Shown here: in pieces, positions 52,338 to 60,243 of the stretch
Layout of the letters: the number at the start of each line of letters is the position of its first letter
How positions within the stretch are numbered: position 1 is the stretch's first letter
Origin: Winogradskyella sp. PG-2
GTDB lineage: Bacteria > Bacteroidota > Bacteroidia > Flavobacteriales > Flavobacteriaceae
Direction of reading: 5' to 3'
Length of the DNA: 64,000 bases
Assembly (NCBI RefSeq): GCF_000828715.1
Contig: NZ_AP014583.1
Coordinates: 2,354,001-2,418,000 of the forward strand
Position numbers and translations under genes: made by a program
Notes under the pieces: generated by a model
The model's database searches: none
What the model saw: the letters and a program-made list of their open reading frames with translations, nothing else
What the model was told of the DNA's origin: nothing

Positions 52338-53078
52338 TTATGGTTCTGTTTCCAAAATGATTTTATCAATAATTGTCAGTAATTCTTTAAGGTTATTTCC
52401 CGCTGATTTTACTCTATATAAATAATCATCCATAATATTTTCAAACTGTATATCTTCAAATATGTATAGCTTATCAATATTCAATAGTGTTTTGCTTTTC
52501 CATTGTAAAGTACCATACGCATCAATATCTTTCATAGAGTAATGTTTTGATAGATAAGGTACTAATTCATTATCAATTTTTAATTCAGCTCGATTAAAAC
52601 TGACATCAGTTTTTTTTAGGTTTCTTGTCCATTTATAAAGTAGATTTTTTAACCTTTCATTTCTTATTAATTGTAATTTACCTGATTGTAACAAGTCAGA
52701 AATTGTGTTTTCTGAAGGTCTAAAAGAGCCAGTTTCTAGCATTACATACATTAAACTATCCAAATTATGTTGTTGGATAAATTCTCTTTTTTGACCAACA
52801 AGATTTAATAATGTTATGGATGCGTTGGAACCTTGATTGTTTTCTTCAAGTCCTAACTTTAAAGCAATTTTATTTTCTGAAAATTCGGTGTGAATGTTTT
52901 TTAGAATAATTTTTTCTTCATTTGAAAACAGTCTTTCCTGATTCCAATTATTAATTTGAAGTGCTATCAAAATTCCGATAACGACAAGAATAATCTCGCC
53001 AATTGCGTATTTAAAATACTTTCCAGTTTTATTTTCCATAAGCAAGTTTTGCCTAATTTTTCTAAAGAATTTTATCAT
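52338..53078 (-). CDS. DUF6090 family protein, single-helix membrane anchor
   Basis: 246 aa. The N-terminus has the family hallmark: MIKFFRKIRQNLL, then KYFKYAIGEIILVVIGILIALQINNWNQ with one membrane helix. The rest is a long helical extracytoplasmic domain (residues 50-240). DUF6090 proteins are abundant in Flavobacteriia, function unknown. One of four in this window. Single-gene cassette. Confidence 0.88.
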   Translation of the reverse strand: MIKFFRKIRQNLLMENKTGKYFKYAIGEIILVVIGILIALQINNWNQERLFSNEEKIILKNIHTEFSENKIALKLGLEENNQGSNASITLLNLVGQKREFIQQHNLDSLMYVMLETGSFRPSENTISDLLQSGKLQLIRNERLKNLLYKWTRNLKKTDVSFNRAELKIDNELVPYLSKHYSMKDIDAYGTLQWKSKTLLNIDKLYIFEDIQFENIMDDYLYRVKSAGNNLKELLTIIDKIILETEP

Positions 53079-53106
53079 TGGTTAGCGGTTTGTCATAATG
53101 AAGCAC

Positions 53107-53335
53107 AACGCCCACTGTGTATGGCGTAGTGAGGCGCGCCTCACGGAAAGCTATTGTTGCGCCTGATTAGCTATACACGCTGTTGTGTGTAGTATCGTTC
53201 GGAGTTCTCGTAGACTCGACTAAATATACATAAAATTAGCGAGGTGCGACAAACAGTGGGCGTTGGTATGTAATTAGTAGAAGGGCAGCGTTTGGAAAAC
53301 GCGATTCTACGTGCCGTAGGCAATTACATACCAAC
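53107..53335 (-). repeat. repeat A copy 19
   Basis: Full 229 bp, T-A type. Confidence 0.95.
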
Positions 53336-53437
53336 GTTAAGGCTATGCGTAGTGGTACAAACTGAATAGATAAAAACAATATGGCTAAAAAGGAAACGCT
53401 AAAAGATATTAATGAAGCATTACGCATAGGTAGTGTT
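53333..53437 (-). other. attC-like site B32, contains a plus-strand start codon
   Basis: AACGTTAAGGCTATGCGTAGTGG ... GCATTACGCATAGGTAGTGTT. Arms pair through ATGCGTA / TACGCAT. Cassette ends GTTATGCTTTGTTTT / AAATAAAGCATAAC. Confidence 0.7.
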
Positions 53438-53605
53438 ATGCTTTGTTTTCATTTACAATTAAATATAGAGCATTGGGGGACATATAGGAAGGGGGATATT
53501 CTCAAAACATATATCAATCTATTGGATGAAGATAATGGACTAGCAAGGTTTGGGATAGAAAAGCATTGGACTATAATAAGTTGTGAGTTTGTAAATAAAG
53601 CATAA
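53381..53605 (+). CDS. small hypothetical protein, begins inside site B32
   Basis: 74 aa: MAKKETLKDINEALRIGSVM, then IEHWGTYRKGDILKTYINLL and GIEKHWTIISCEFVNKA. Soluble mixed alpha/beta, no family recognised. The ATG lies in the loop of site B32, and the TAA stop is part of the GCATAAC boundary, so the ORF spans the site arm and fills the whole body. It reads opposite to the array. Confidence 0.55.
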   Translation: MAKKETLKDINEALRIGSVMLCFHLQLNIEHWGTYRKGDILKTYINLLDEDNGLARFGIEKHWTIISCEFVNKA

Positions 53606-53806
53606 CGCTGAGTATATCATTCGTTATTTTTAGCGAATTAACTTAAAACATAAATTATGACAACAGATGAACAATTAGATGCACTTATAGAAAGAATAAG
53701 TGAACATAAAAATATTAGTGAAAAGGATAAAAAGCCCCTAATAGATAATATACTATGGATACAAGCAGGAATGTCAGCTAAAAATAATGAAATGATATAT
53801 AATGTT
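53604..53806 (-). other. attC-like site B33
   Basis: AACGCTGAGTATATCATTCG ... GAAATGATATATAATGTT; arms pair through TATATCATT / AATGATATA. Cassette ends GTTAGGAAGTCT / AATGACTCCTAAC. Contains the first half of the next ORF. Confidence 0.65.
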
Positions 53807-53905
53807 AGGAAGTCTGTTTTTAGAGAAGTTTTAGAAGACTATAATGACTATGATTCTAAATCTGATTTTGTTGAGTGGTTAAGAGATGAGGCAAATGACT
53901 CCTAA
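53657..53905 (+). CDS. small acidic hypothetical protein, begins inside site B33
   Basis: 82 aa, helical and acidic: MTTDEQLDALIERISEHKNI, KPLIDNILWIQAGMSAKNN, then VFREVLEDYNDYDSKSDFVEWL. No family recognised. The start is in the site, and the stop TAA is the boundary CCTAAC. Codon use is like ordinary genes here. Confidence 0.55.
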   Translation: MTTDEQLDALIERISEHKNISEKDKKPLIDNILWIQAGMSAKNNEMIYNVRKSVFREVLEDYNDYDSKSDFVEWLRDEANDS

Positions 53906-54014
53906 CGCTTGTGTAAACCTCGTAAACTAAATAATTATGAAAAACAGAAAAGATTTTATAACAGACAAGCATCAAAGATTAATAAATGATAGTGATGAGG
54001 TTTTACACCTTGTT
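53904..54014 (-). other. attC-like site B34
   Basis: AACGCTTGTGTAAACCTCG ... GATGAGGTTTTACACCTTGTT; arms pair through GTAAACCTC / GAGGTTTTAC. Cassette ends GTTATGCGTAGTTTT / AATTACGCATAAC. Contains the start of the next ORF. Confidence 0.68.
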
Positions 54015-54167
54015 ATGCGTAGTTTTTTAGAGCGTAAAGCTGAGGAATTAGGCACTAATTATGAAAGTTTATATGTTCAAATAACCTTTGATAGTATAGA
54101 AATATTAAAAGATGAAGGGGTTTACAGTGAATCAATAGAAACGATTCAAAGTATAACAGTAAGGTAA
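53937..54167 (+). CDS. small hypothetical protein, begins inside site B34
   Basis: 76 aa: MKNRKDFITDKHQRLINDSD, VMRSFLERKAEELGTNYESLYVQITFDSIEIL, VYSESIETIQSITVR. Soluble, no family recognised. It starts in the loop of site B34 and crosses the GTT core in frame; it ends 8 bp before the next boundary. A competing minus ORF in the same place has no coding character. Confidence 0.5.
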   Translation: MKNRKDFITDKHQRLINDSDEVLHLVMRSFLERKAEELGTNYESLYVQITFDSIEILKDEGVYSESIETIQSITVR

Positions 54168-54175
54168 TTACGCAT

Positions 54176-54364
54176 AACGTTTGGGCTATGGTTAGTACGG
54201 GAATTAAAAGTAGTGAATTTCCGATTAAGCACTTAGCCAAAACTTTTTTATTTTGTTTTATATTTTCTATTTTAAAGCCAAATCAAAAAGATTTGGCGGA
54301 CTTTATAAAAATACACTAAACTTTGGATTAAACACCAAAACCCGTATTAATTATAGCCATTGTT
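54176..54364 (-). other. attC-like site B35
   Basis: AACGTTTGGGCTATGGTTAG ... AATTATAGCCATTGTT with a central GCCAAATC...GATTTGGC hairpin. Cassette ends GTTAGCTAC / GTAGCTAAC. Confidence 0.78.
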
Positions 54365-54366
54365 AG

Positions 54367-55038
54367 CTACTGCCTTTTATTCCATTCAGAGTTAGAAATA
54401 ATTTCAGTCAATTCCAATGTTCGTTTTGTTCCGTCAGAATATTCCTTTTCCATTTTCACAAGCCCAAGTCCTTTTGCGTAATAACTAAACTGACTATATT
54501 CATATTTTTGGTTGGTTTTCGGAACTTCTGTTTTATAGAATCCCTTAAATTTTAAAGCTTTATATTCTCTTCCGAGTACATTGACTTTTACCTCTCCGAT
54601 AAATTCTCGTCTCTTCTCAAACATTACTTTTCCATAAAATTCCTCTGTTGCTTCTGAAGAGTAACGATATGGATTATCAGTTTTCCATTTGAAAACATCT
54701 AATTCAATTGGTTTGTTAATTATTTCTTTTTCTTTCTGTCCATTTTCATTGGTTCTATAACTTATAAATTCAAGTAATTTAGAACCTTCTTTAGTTAGTT
54801 CCTCTTTAAAGAATTCGTATTGTATGAATTCAGAGTTGAACGCCTCTGTAATAATCGTGTTTTCAGTCAGATTGGAAGTTAGTTTCCAATATTCCGTTTT
54901 TGATGGTTCAGATTTGCATTCATATTTATACACTTTACCTTTAGTCAATTCAGACATTGGGAAGTAATAATCTTTTATGGAACATCCTGATAAAATCAGA
55001 ATTATGATAAAAATTGTAATTAGTTTTAGGTATCTCAT
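54367..55038 (-). CDS. hypothetical lipoprotein
   Basis: 223 aa from MRYLKLITIFIIILILSGCSIKD; upstream MRRASLRHTQWALA is repeat A. Lipoprotein signal with Cys at 19. Mostly beta-strands: KVYKYECKSEPSKTEYWKLTS, ALKFKGFYKTEVPKTNQKYEYSQFSYYAKGLGLVKMEKEYSDG, a pattern seen in uncharacterised periplasmic lipoproteins. Single-gene cassette. Confidence 0.65.
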   Translation of the reverse strand: MRYLKLITIFIIILILSGCSIKDYYFPMSELTKGKVYKYECKSEPSKTEYWKLTSNLTENTIITEAFNSEFIQYEFFKEELTKEGSKLLEFISYRTNENGQKEKEIINKPIELDVFKWKTDNPYRYSSEATEEFYGKVMFEKRREFIGEVKVNVLGREYKALKFKGFYKTEVPKTNQKYEYSQFSYYAKGLGLVKMEKEYSDGTKRTLELTEIISNSEWNKRQ

Positions 55039-55054
55039 TTCCCAGGTTGTAGCT

Positions 55055-55283
55055 AACGCCCACTGTGTATGGCGTAGTGAGGCGCGCCTCACGGAAAGCC
55101 ATTGTTGCGCCTGATTAGCTATACACGCTGTTGTGTGTAGTATCGTTCGGAGTTCTCGTAGACTCGACTAAATATACATAAAATTGGCGAGGTGCGACAA
55201 ACAGTGGGCGTTGGTATGTAATTAGTAGAAGGGCAGCGTTTGGAAAACGCGATTCTACGTGCCGCAGGCAATTACATACCAAC
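55055..55283 (-). repeat. repeat A copy 20
   Basis: Full 229 bp, C-G type. Confidence 0.95.
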
Positions 55284-55405
55284 GTGATTGTGTATGGTTA
55301 GTTGCGTGGTTAATCATCTAATTTAGCAAATAAATCACAGATAGAATATTCCGCAGGAATGTTCTTAAGTCCGCAGTGAACTAGCAATTAATTATACACG
55401 GTGTT
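55281..55405 (-). other. attC-like site B36
   Basis: AACGTGATTGTGTATGGTTAG ... ATATTCC-GCA-GGAATGTT ... TTATACACGGTGTT. It closes the first of two duplicated DUF6090 bodies; the other copy has a different site (B39). Confidence 0.8.
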
Positions 55406-56441
55406 AGCCTTTCGTTTTTTCATAAATTGCACTAATATTTCCACCCCAACTTAAATATAATTCTCCTTTTTTTGATCGATTAAAAATCACTAAGAGCGGA
55501 CTACTTTTTCTCTTATCAACGAAAATTGAATTGTCGTACCATAAAATCTCTACATCATCAAAATCTTCATTAGAAAGAAATAATTGACCATTTACTTCTT
55601 TAATTTCAATAGTCTTATCCCAAGAATTATTCACAGTTTCTTTTAATTCATAATTCCCTACAACTTTATTTAAACCCAAAGAATCCTTAATTGAGTTATA
55701 CGTTACATTTTCAGGAATAGAATCTTTACTTTTAAGTAGTTCAGCTATTTTATTATACAAACGAATTGCGTCTATTTTATATTTTTTACTTTGACTAAAT
55801 AAATTTACTCTATCATTCATATATTTAATCACCATATTTTTATAATGATTATCAGTAAGGACATAGTTTATTAGCTCTTCTGAAACTAATCCTTTTGCTT
55901 GTTCTTGATACCAATTAAAATTTGATAACTCATCGAGATTTTTGTAAACAGTTGAACGAATTCTTTCATTATAATTATCAAGAGTAGTTTTATCGGTTTC
56001 GTATAAATTTTTCAAATCCTTAATTATATAACTATACTTTTCTGGCACATTATCAATATTTCTTTTAAAATTATCATAACCATTCGAAATAGTATTGAAA
56101 GAGCGATAATTATAGCCTATAGTTACATAGTTTTCTGTTCTATAATCTTCGTAGGTATACTTATCATTCAATATTAGTTTTGCAATTGAATCTGTATAAA
56201 TTTGATAATCAAAAATCGTTTTTGAATTCTCAATATCCTTCACTAAATCATTTTGAACCTCTTTTAAGATACTTGTTATTTTGTCCTCATTAATTTTTTT
56301 CTGATTACTATTATTAATATTTAGCGCAATTAAAATACCAATAACAACTAAAACTATTTCTCCAATAGCATATAGCAAATATTTACTGAATTTGTTTTCA
56401 GTAAGTAAATTTTGACGGATTTTTCGGAAGAATTTAATCAT
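55404..56441 (-). CDS. DUF6090 family protein, duplicate copy 1
   Basis: 345 aa. N-terminal hallmark MIKFFRKIRQNLLTENKFSK, then LLYAIGEIVLVVIGILIALNINN as membrane helix; a long helical middle (residues 50-230) and a C-terminal beta part (KTIEIKEVNGQLFLSNEDFDDVEILWYDNSIFVD). The stop TAA is supplied by the boundary GGCTAAC. The body is repeated at 59.0-60.1 kb with one visible substitution (Arg here, Ser there). Function unknown. Confidence 0.88.
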   Translation of the reverse strand: MIKFFRKIRQNLLTENKFSKYLLYAIGEIVLVVIGILIALNINNSNQKKINEDKITSILKEVQNDLVKDIENSKTIFDYQIYTDSIAKLILNDKYTYEDYRTENYVTIGYNYRSFNTISNGYDNFKRNIDNVPEKYSYIIKDLKNLYETDKTTLDNYNERIRSTVYKNLDELSNFNWYQEQAKGLVSEELINYVLTDNHYKNMVIKYMNDRVNLFSQSKKYKIDAIRLYNKIAELLKSKDSIPENVTYNSIKDSLGLNKVVGNYELKETVNNSWDKTIEIKEVNGQLFLSNEDFDDVEILWYDNSIFVDKRKSSPLLVIFNRSKKGELYLSWGGNISAIYEKTKG

Positions 56442-56470
56442 TGGTTTCTTGGTTGATCTTAATGAAGGCT

Positions 56471-56656
56471 AACGGTCTTGTGTATGAAACGTAGCGTGTA
56501 AAAAGACACTAACTTTTCGGATTAACACAGAGCCGAATTTTTATATTTTGTTTTAATTTATCAATCTTAAAAGCCAAATTAAAAATTTGGCGGTCATTGC
56601 AAATAAGTACAAACCTTTCGGTTAAGCACTTATTAGCTATGTTTTATACACCGTGT
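56471..56656 (-). other. attC-like site B37
   Basis: AACGGTCTTGTGTATGAAACGTAGCG ... TAGCTATGTTTTATACACCGTGTT with central GCCAAATTAAAAATTTGGC. Cassette ends GTTACCAACTGGCT / GGCTTGTTGGTAAC. Confidence 0.8.
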
Positions 56657-56670
56657 TACCAACTGGCTTT

Positions 56671-57417
56671 TTACAGTTCATTTTCATAACCTATTTCATT
56701 CAAATCGCTTTTAAGTTTTTCAAAATCCTCAAACTCTGGATTTATTTCGAGAACTAAGTCTTTTGATATAATTATTCCAGAATAAATTTTTTCTACTAAT
56801 TCTAATTTAAGGTCTCTATTTTCGAATTCTTCTTCATAATATTCTTCAGCCCAATTTTTATAAGTCAAAGGCTTTCCGTCTAACAACTGTAATAAATCGC
56901 TTGAACCATCTTTATATTCATCATTAGGTAATTCAATTCCTCCTATTTTCCAGTTATCGTCAGTTTTCATTTGCCAAATACAAAAAGTTGTTCCAATACT
57001 TTTGACAGGTTCTCCAAAGATAAATTCGTTAAATTCTTTTGGTAATTTATCAAGAATTCCGTCTGCAATTTCTTGAGTCAATTCCGTTTTTACTTCTTTT
57101 TTTGAGTCAAATAGCTTTTCGAAAACCGATTTTTTTTCTTCTACAGTAATATTTTTCCATCCATTCAGTTCACTCCCTTGAGCAAATCCGTTTATACAAG
57201 TTCCATCTTTGCTAAAAACGATTAGCATTTGGTCTCCTTGCCCATTTCGCATTTCACAAAATTCTTCTGTTTCACTCCAATGTTTTTGATAAGAGTAATA
57301 TCTGTATTCCCATTCAGGACAAATGATTGCTTCTAAAGCAGAAATTGATTTACAAATCCTTTTTAATTCACTTTGAGAGGGAAGAAGCTTTAAATTTTCA
57401 GTAGAAATTTGTTCCAT
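56671..57417 (-). CDS. hypothetical soluble protein
   Basis: 248 aa with no signal or membrane segment. Features: PEWEYRYYSYQKHWSETEEFCEMRNGQGDQMLIVFSKDG, then KLPKEFNEFIFGEPVKSIGTTFCIWQM and KPLTYKNWAEEYYEEEFENRDL. The overall look recalls immunity-type (SMI1/SUKH-like) proteins but no motif is decisive. Single-gene cassette, ATG about 25 bp from the boundary. Confidence 0.6.
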   Translation of the reverse strand: MEQISTENLKLLPSQSELKRICKSISALEAIICPEWEYRYYSYQKHWSETEEFCEMRNGQGDQMLIVFSKDGTCINGFAQGSELNGWKNITVEEKKSVFEKLFDSKKEVKTELTQEIADGILDKLPKEFNEFIFGEPVKSIGTTFCIWQMKTDDNWKIGGIELPNDEYKDGSSDLLQLLDGKPLTYKNWAEEYYEEEFENRDLKLELVEKIYSGIIISKDLVLEINPEFEDFEKLKSDLNEIGYENEL

Positions 57418-57444
57418 TTACAGATTTTTATTCGGCTTGTTGGT

Positions 57445-57627
57445 AACGTTTGGTGTAAGGAACGTAGGGCAGAGGATAAGCACTGTCTTTCGAATTCTCA
57501 CTAAGCCAAATTTACATATTTTGCTTTTATTTTTCTCTAAATGCCAAATTGGAAATTTGGCGACCACATAAAGAAACCCAATCCTTTTGTACAAGCCCAA
57601 ATGGCCCTATGTTTTTTACACGTTGTT
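57445..57627 (-). other. attC-like site B38
   Basis: AACGTTTGGTGTAAGGAACGTAGGGC ... GCCCTATGTTTTTTACACGTTGTT with central GCCAAATTGGAAATTTGGC. Cassette ends GTTGTAATGCGTTTA / TTAATGCATTACAAC. Confidence 0.78.
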
Positions 57628-57636
57628 GTAATGCGT

Positions 57637-58086
57637 TTATTTAGCAAGCTCAATTTTACATTCATCTCTAAGACAGAATTCTCCTTTTAGTTTACTTAAA
57701 ATCAAATCGCCAAATGTCAAATCTATTTTTTCGTTTATTCTATCATAGAGAATATTATCAATCGTATTATATGTATTTAGTGAAATGTACTTTATAATTA
57801 AACTGTTTATTATCAGTAATGGTAGCTTTAAAATTCCAAGTGTCAAATTTTTTAATCCTATAAATTCACCCTCAGAGTCAAAGTGTTTGTCATACTCAAA
57901 ATTTTCAAAATTCAAATTGTATTTCTCAATAAATTCAATCAGCAAGAAATAATTGTCATCTCCCCACAACTTTAAGTCATCAACAATTTTAGTATTCAGG
58001 TTATTTATTTTCTCTCCAGAAGCGTGTTCAAGAAATTTTTTAACCTCCAAATAAGCATCTTTTATTTCAGTGTATTTAAATTTCAT
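57637..58086 (-). CDS. hypothetical soluble protein
   Basis: 149 aa, helical N-terminus (EIKDAYLEVKKFLEHASGEKIN) and DDNYFLLIEFIEKYNLNFENFEYDKHFDSEGE, with a hydrophobic stretch at 80-105 (LGILKLPLLIINSLIIKYI). No family recognised; the layout resembles DUF1493-type proteins. Second gene of a cassette whose first gene is the ASCH protein. Confidence 0.6.
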   Translation of the reverse strand: MKFKYTEIKDAYLEVKKFLEHASGEKINNLNTKIVDDLKLWGDDNYFLLIEFIEKYNLNFENFEYDKHFDSEGEFIGLKNLTLGILKLPLLIINSLIIKYISLNTYNTIDNILYDRINEKIDLTFGDLILSKLKGEFCLRDECKIELAK

Positions 58087-58111
58087 ATTTTACGATTTTG
58101 GTAATGCGCTT

Positions 58112-58591
58112 TTATTTCAGGTAGATTGTCTTAAATTGTTCGCACACTATTATCATATTTTCGTCAAATTGTTCATTAAAAGGTTTCATTTCTCTTGTAT
58201 AATAATCTTTATGAACTCTTTTCCAATATTCTAATGATTTGTCACCTTCTCCTTCAATTTTGGCAAATTCAGATGTGATTTTATTGTATGGGATTTGCTC
58301 TATTTTAGTAGTTTCAATTATAGCTTTAGCATTACCATTCCAATCTGTTACAATATACTGGTCTCCAATTTTTGGCAATTTTTCATTATTTTTTTCAAAC
58401 CACCACAGAGAAGTTGCTGTTGCTCGTTTTATTCCTTTTACAACCAATTCAGCGCATTCATCCGCGTCTTTTTTATTATCACAAAAATAAAATGAAATTG
58501 GTACTTCTTTATTTTTATTGTCAGGATTCTTTTCAAGGAAACTACTCCATAAGGCTTTAACAGAATGTTTTCCTATTTCTTTTTGATTCAT
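58112..58591 (-). CDS. ASCH domain protein
   Basis: 159 aa from MNQKEIGKHSVKALWSSFLE. ASCH fold: FYFCDNKKDADECAELVVKGIKRATATSLWWFEKNNEKLPKIGDQYIVTDWNGNAKAIIETTKIE, ending in EYWKRVHKDYYTREM. ASCH proteins bind RNA or modified nucleosides (amidohydrolase activity is known for YqfB-type members). The frame is open 31 codons upstream and there encodes a lipoprotein-like signal (FILTIISCKTDSDNSK), but without a start codon, because the cassette boundary GCATTAC replaced it. Either the signal is dead or an unusual start is used. Confidence 0.8.
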   Translation of the reverse strand: MNQKEIGKHSVKALWSSFLEKNPDNKNKEVPISFYFCDNKKDADECAELVVKGIKRATATSLWWFEKNNEKLPKIGDQYIVTDWNGNAKAIIETTKIEQIPYNKITSEFAKIEGEGDKSLEYWKRVHKDYYTREMKPFNEQFDENMIIVCEQFKTIYLK

Positions 58592-58692
58592 TTTGCTATT
58601 ATCCGAGTCAGTTTTACAACTTATTATTGTTAAAATGAATATGATATAAAATATATTTGATTTAATATTTATTGTTTTTTTTAATGCATTAC

Positions 58693-58921
58693 AACGCCCA
58701 CTGTGTATGGCGTAGTGAGGCGCGCCTCACGGAAAGCCATTGTTGCGCCTGATTAGCTATACACGCTGTTGTGTGTAGTATCGTTCGGAGTTCTCGTAGA
58801 CTCGACTAAATATACATAAAATTGGCGAGGTGCGACAAACAGTGGGCGTTGGTATGTAATTAGTAGAAGGGCAGCGTTTGGAAAACGCGATTCTACGTGC
58901 CGTAGGCAATTATATACCAAC
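58693..58921 (-). repeat. repeat A copy 21
   Basis: Full 229 bp, C-G type, ATATACCAAC end. Last repeat A before the right edge; the final 5 kb has none. Confidence 0.95.
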
Positions 58922-59043
58922 GTGTTTGTATATGGTTTGTTGCGTGTTTTAAGCACCTAATTTAGCAAATAATTACCGACCAAGAAAGTCCGCGAGGACT
59001 TTCGCAAGTAAGCTAGAATTAGCAATAAATTATATACGGTGTT
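58919..59043 (-). other. attC-like site B39
   Basis: AACGTGTTTGTATATGG ... GAAAGTCC-GCGA-GGACTTTC ... TTATATACGGTGTT. Belongs to the second DUF6090 duplicate and differs widely from B36. Confidence 0.8.
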
Positions 59044-60079
59044 AGCCTTTCGTTTTTTCATAAATTGCACTAATATTTCCACCCCAACTTAAATATAATT
59101 CTCCTTTTTTTGATCGATTAAAAATCACTAAGAGCGGACTACTTTTTCTCTTATCAACGAAAATTGAATTGTCGTACCATAAAATCTCTACATCATCAAA
59201 ATCTTCATTAGAAAGAAATAATTGACCATTTACTTCTTTAATTTCAATAGTCTTATCCCAAGAATTATTCACAGTTTCTTTTAATTCATAATTCCCTACA
59301 ACTTTATTTAAACCCAAAGAATCCTTAATTGAGTTATACGTTACATTTTCAGGAATAGAATCTTTACTTTTAAGTAGTTCAGCTATTTTATTATACAAAC
59401 TAATTGCGTCTATTTTATATTTTTTACTTTGACTAAATAAATTTACTCTATCATTCATATATTTAATCACCATATTTTTATAATGATTATCAGTAAGGAC
59501 ATAGTTTATTAGCTCTTCTGAAACTAATCCTTTTGCTTGTTCTTGATACCAATTAAAATTTGATAACTCATCGAGATTTTTGTAAACAGTTGAACGAATT
59601 CTTTCATTATAATTATCAAGAGTAGTTTTATCGGTTTCGTATAAATTTTTCAAATCCTTAATTATATAACTATACTTTTCTGGCACATTATCAATATTTC
59701 TTTTAAAATTATCATAACCATTCGAAATAGTATTGAAAGAGCGATAATTATAGCCTATAGTTACATAGTTTTCTGTTCTATAATCTTCGTAGGTATACTT
59801 ATCATTCAATATTAGTTTTGCAATTGAATCTGTATAAATTTGATAATCAAAAATCGTTTTTGAATTCTCAATATCCTTCACTAAATCATTTTGAACCTCT
59901 TTTAAGATACTTGTTATTTTGTCCTCATTAATTTTTTTCTGATTACTATTATTAATATTTAGCGCAATTAAAATACCAATAACAACTAAAACTATTTCTC
60001 CAATAGCATATAGCAAATATTTACTGAATTTGTTTTCAGTAAGTAAATTTTGACGGATTTTTCGGAAGAATTTAATCAT
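59042..60079 (-). CDS. DUF6090 family protein, duplicate copy 2
   Basis: 345 aa, the same as copy 1 except for one Ser instead of Arg (DAISLYN). Same membrane-anchor N-terminus and domains, same stop formed by the boundary TAAC. Identity covers the whole body, from GTTAGCC to GGCTAACGGT, and stops there on both sides. The duplication therefore moved the body alone. Confidence 0.88.
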   Translation of the reverse strand: MIKFFRKIRQNLLTENKFSKYLLYAIGEIVLVVIGILIALNINNSNQKKINEDKITSILKEVQNDLVKDIENSKTIFDYQIYTDSIAKLILNDKYTYEDYRTENYVTIGYNYRSFNTISNGYDNFKRNIDNVPEKYSYIIKDLKNLYETDKTTLDNYNERIRSTVYKNLDELSNFNWYQEQAKGLVSEELINYVLTDNHYKNMVIKYMNDRVNLFSQSKKYKIDAISLYNKIAELLKSKDSIPENVTYNSIKDSLGLNKVVGNYELKETVNNSWDKTIEIKEVNGQLFLSNEDFDDVEILWYDNSIFVDKRKSSPLLVIFNRSKKGELYLSWGGNISAIYEKTKG

Positions 60080-60108
60080 TGGTTTCTTGGTTGATCTTAA
60101 TGAAGGCT

Positions 60109-60232
60109 AACGGTTTTGTATAAGATTAGTTGCGTATTTTAAGAACTAAAGTTAGCAAATAAATCACAGATAGAAAGTCCGCGAGGACTTTCGTAAATAG
60201 GCTAGAACTAGCAATTAATTTTATACGTTGTT
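60109..60232 (-). other. attC-like site B40
   Basis: AACGGTTTTGTATAAGATTAG ... GAAAGTCC-GCGA-GGACTTTC ... TTTTATACGTTGTT. Cassette ends GTTGTAGGTAGTTA / TAATTACCTACAAC. Confidence 0.8.
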
Positions 60233-60243
60233 GTAGGTAGTTA

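Noticed and set aside
54055-54240. Minus-strand ORF overlapping the third small plus ORF
   Set aside because: Runs into site B35, low-complexity hydrophobic composition, no homology signal; the plus frame has better amino-acid balance.
57418-57600. 60-aa minus ORF
   Set aside because: Lies almost wholly inside site B38.
82-58921. CRISPR array
   Set aside because: Repeats are 229 bp and intervals are gene-sized and variable; no cas genes.
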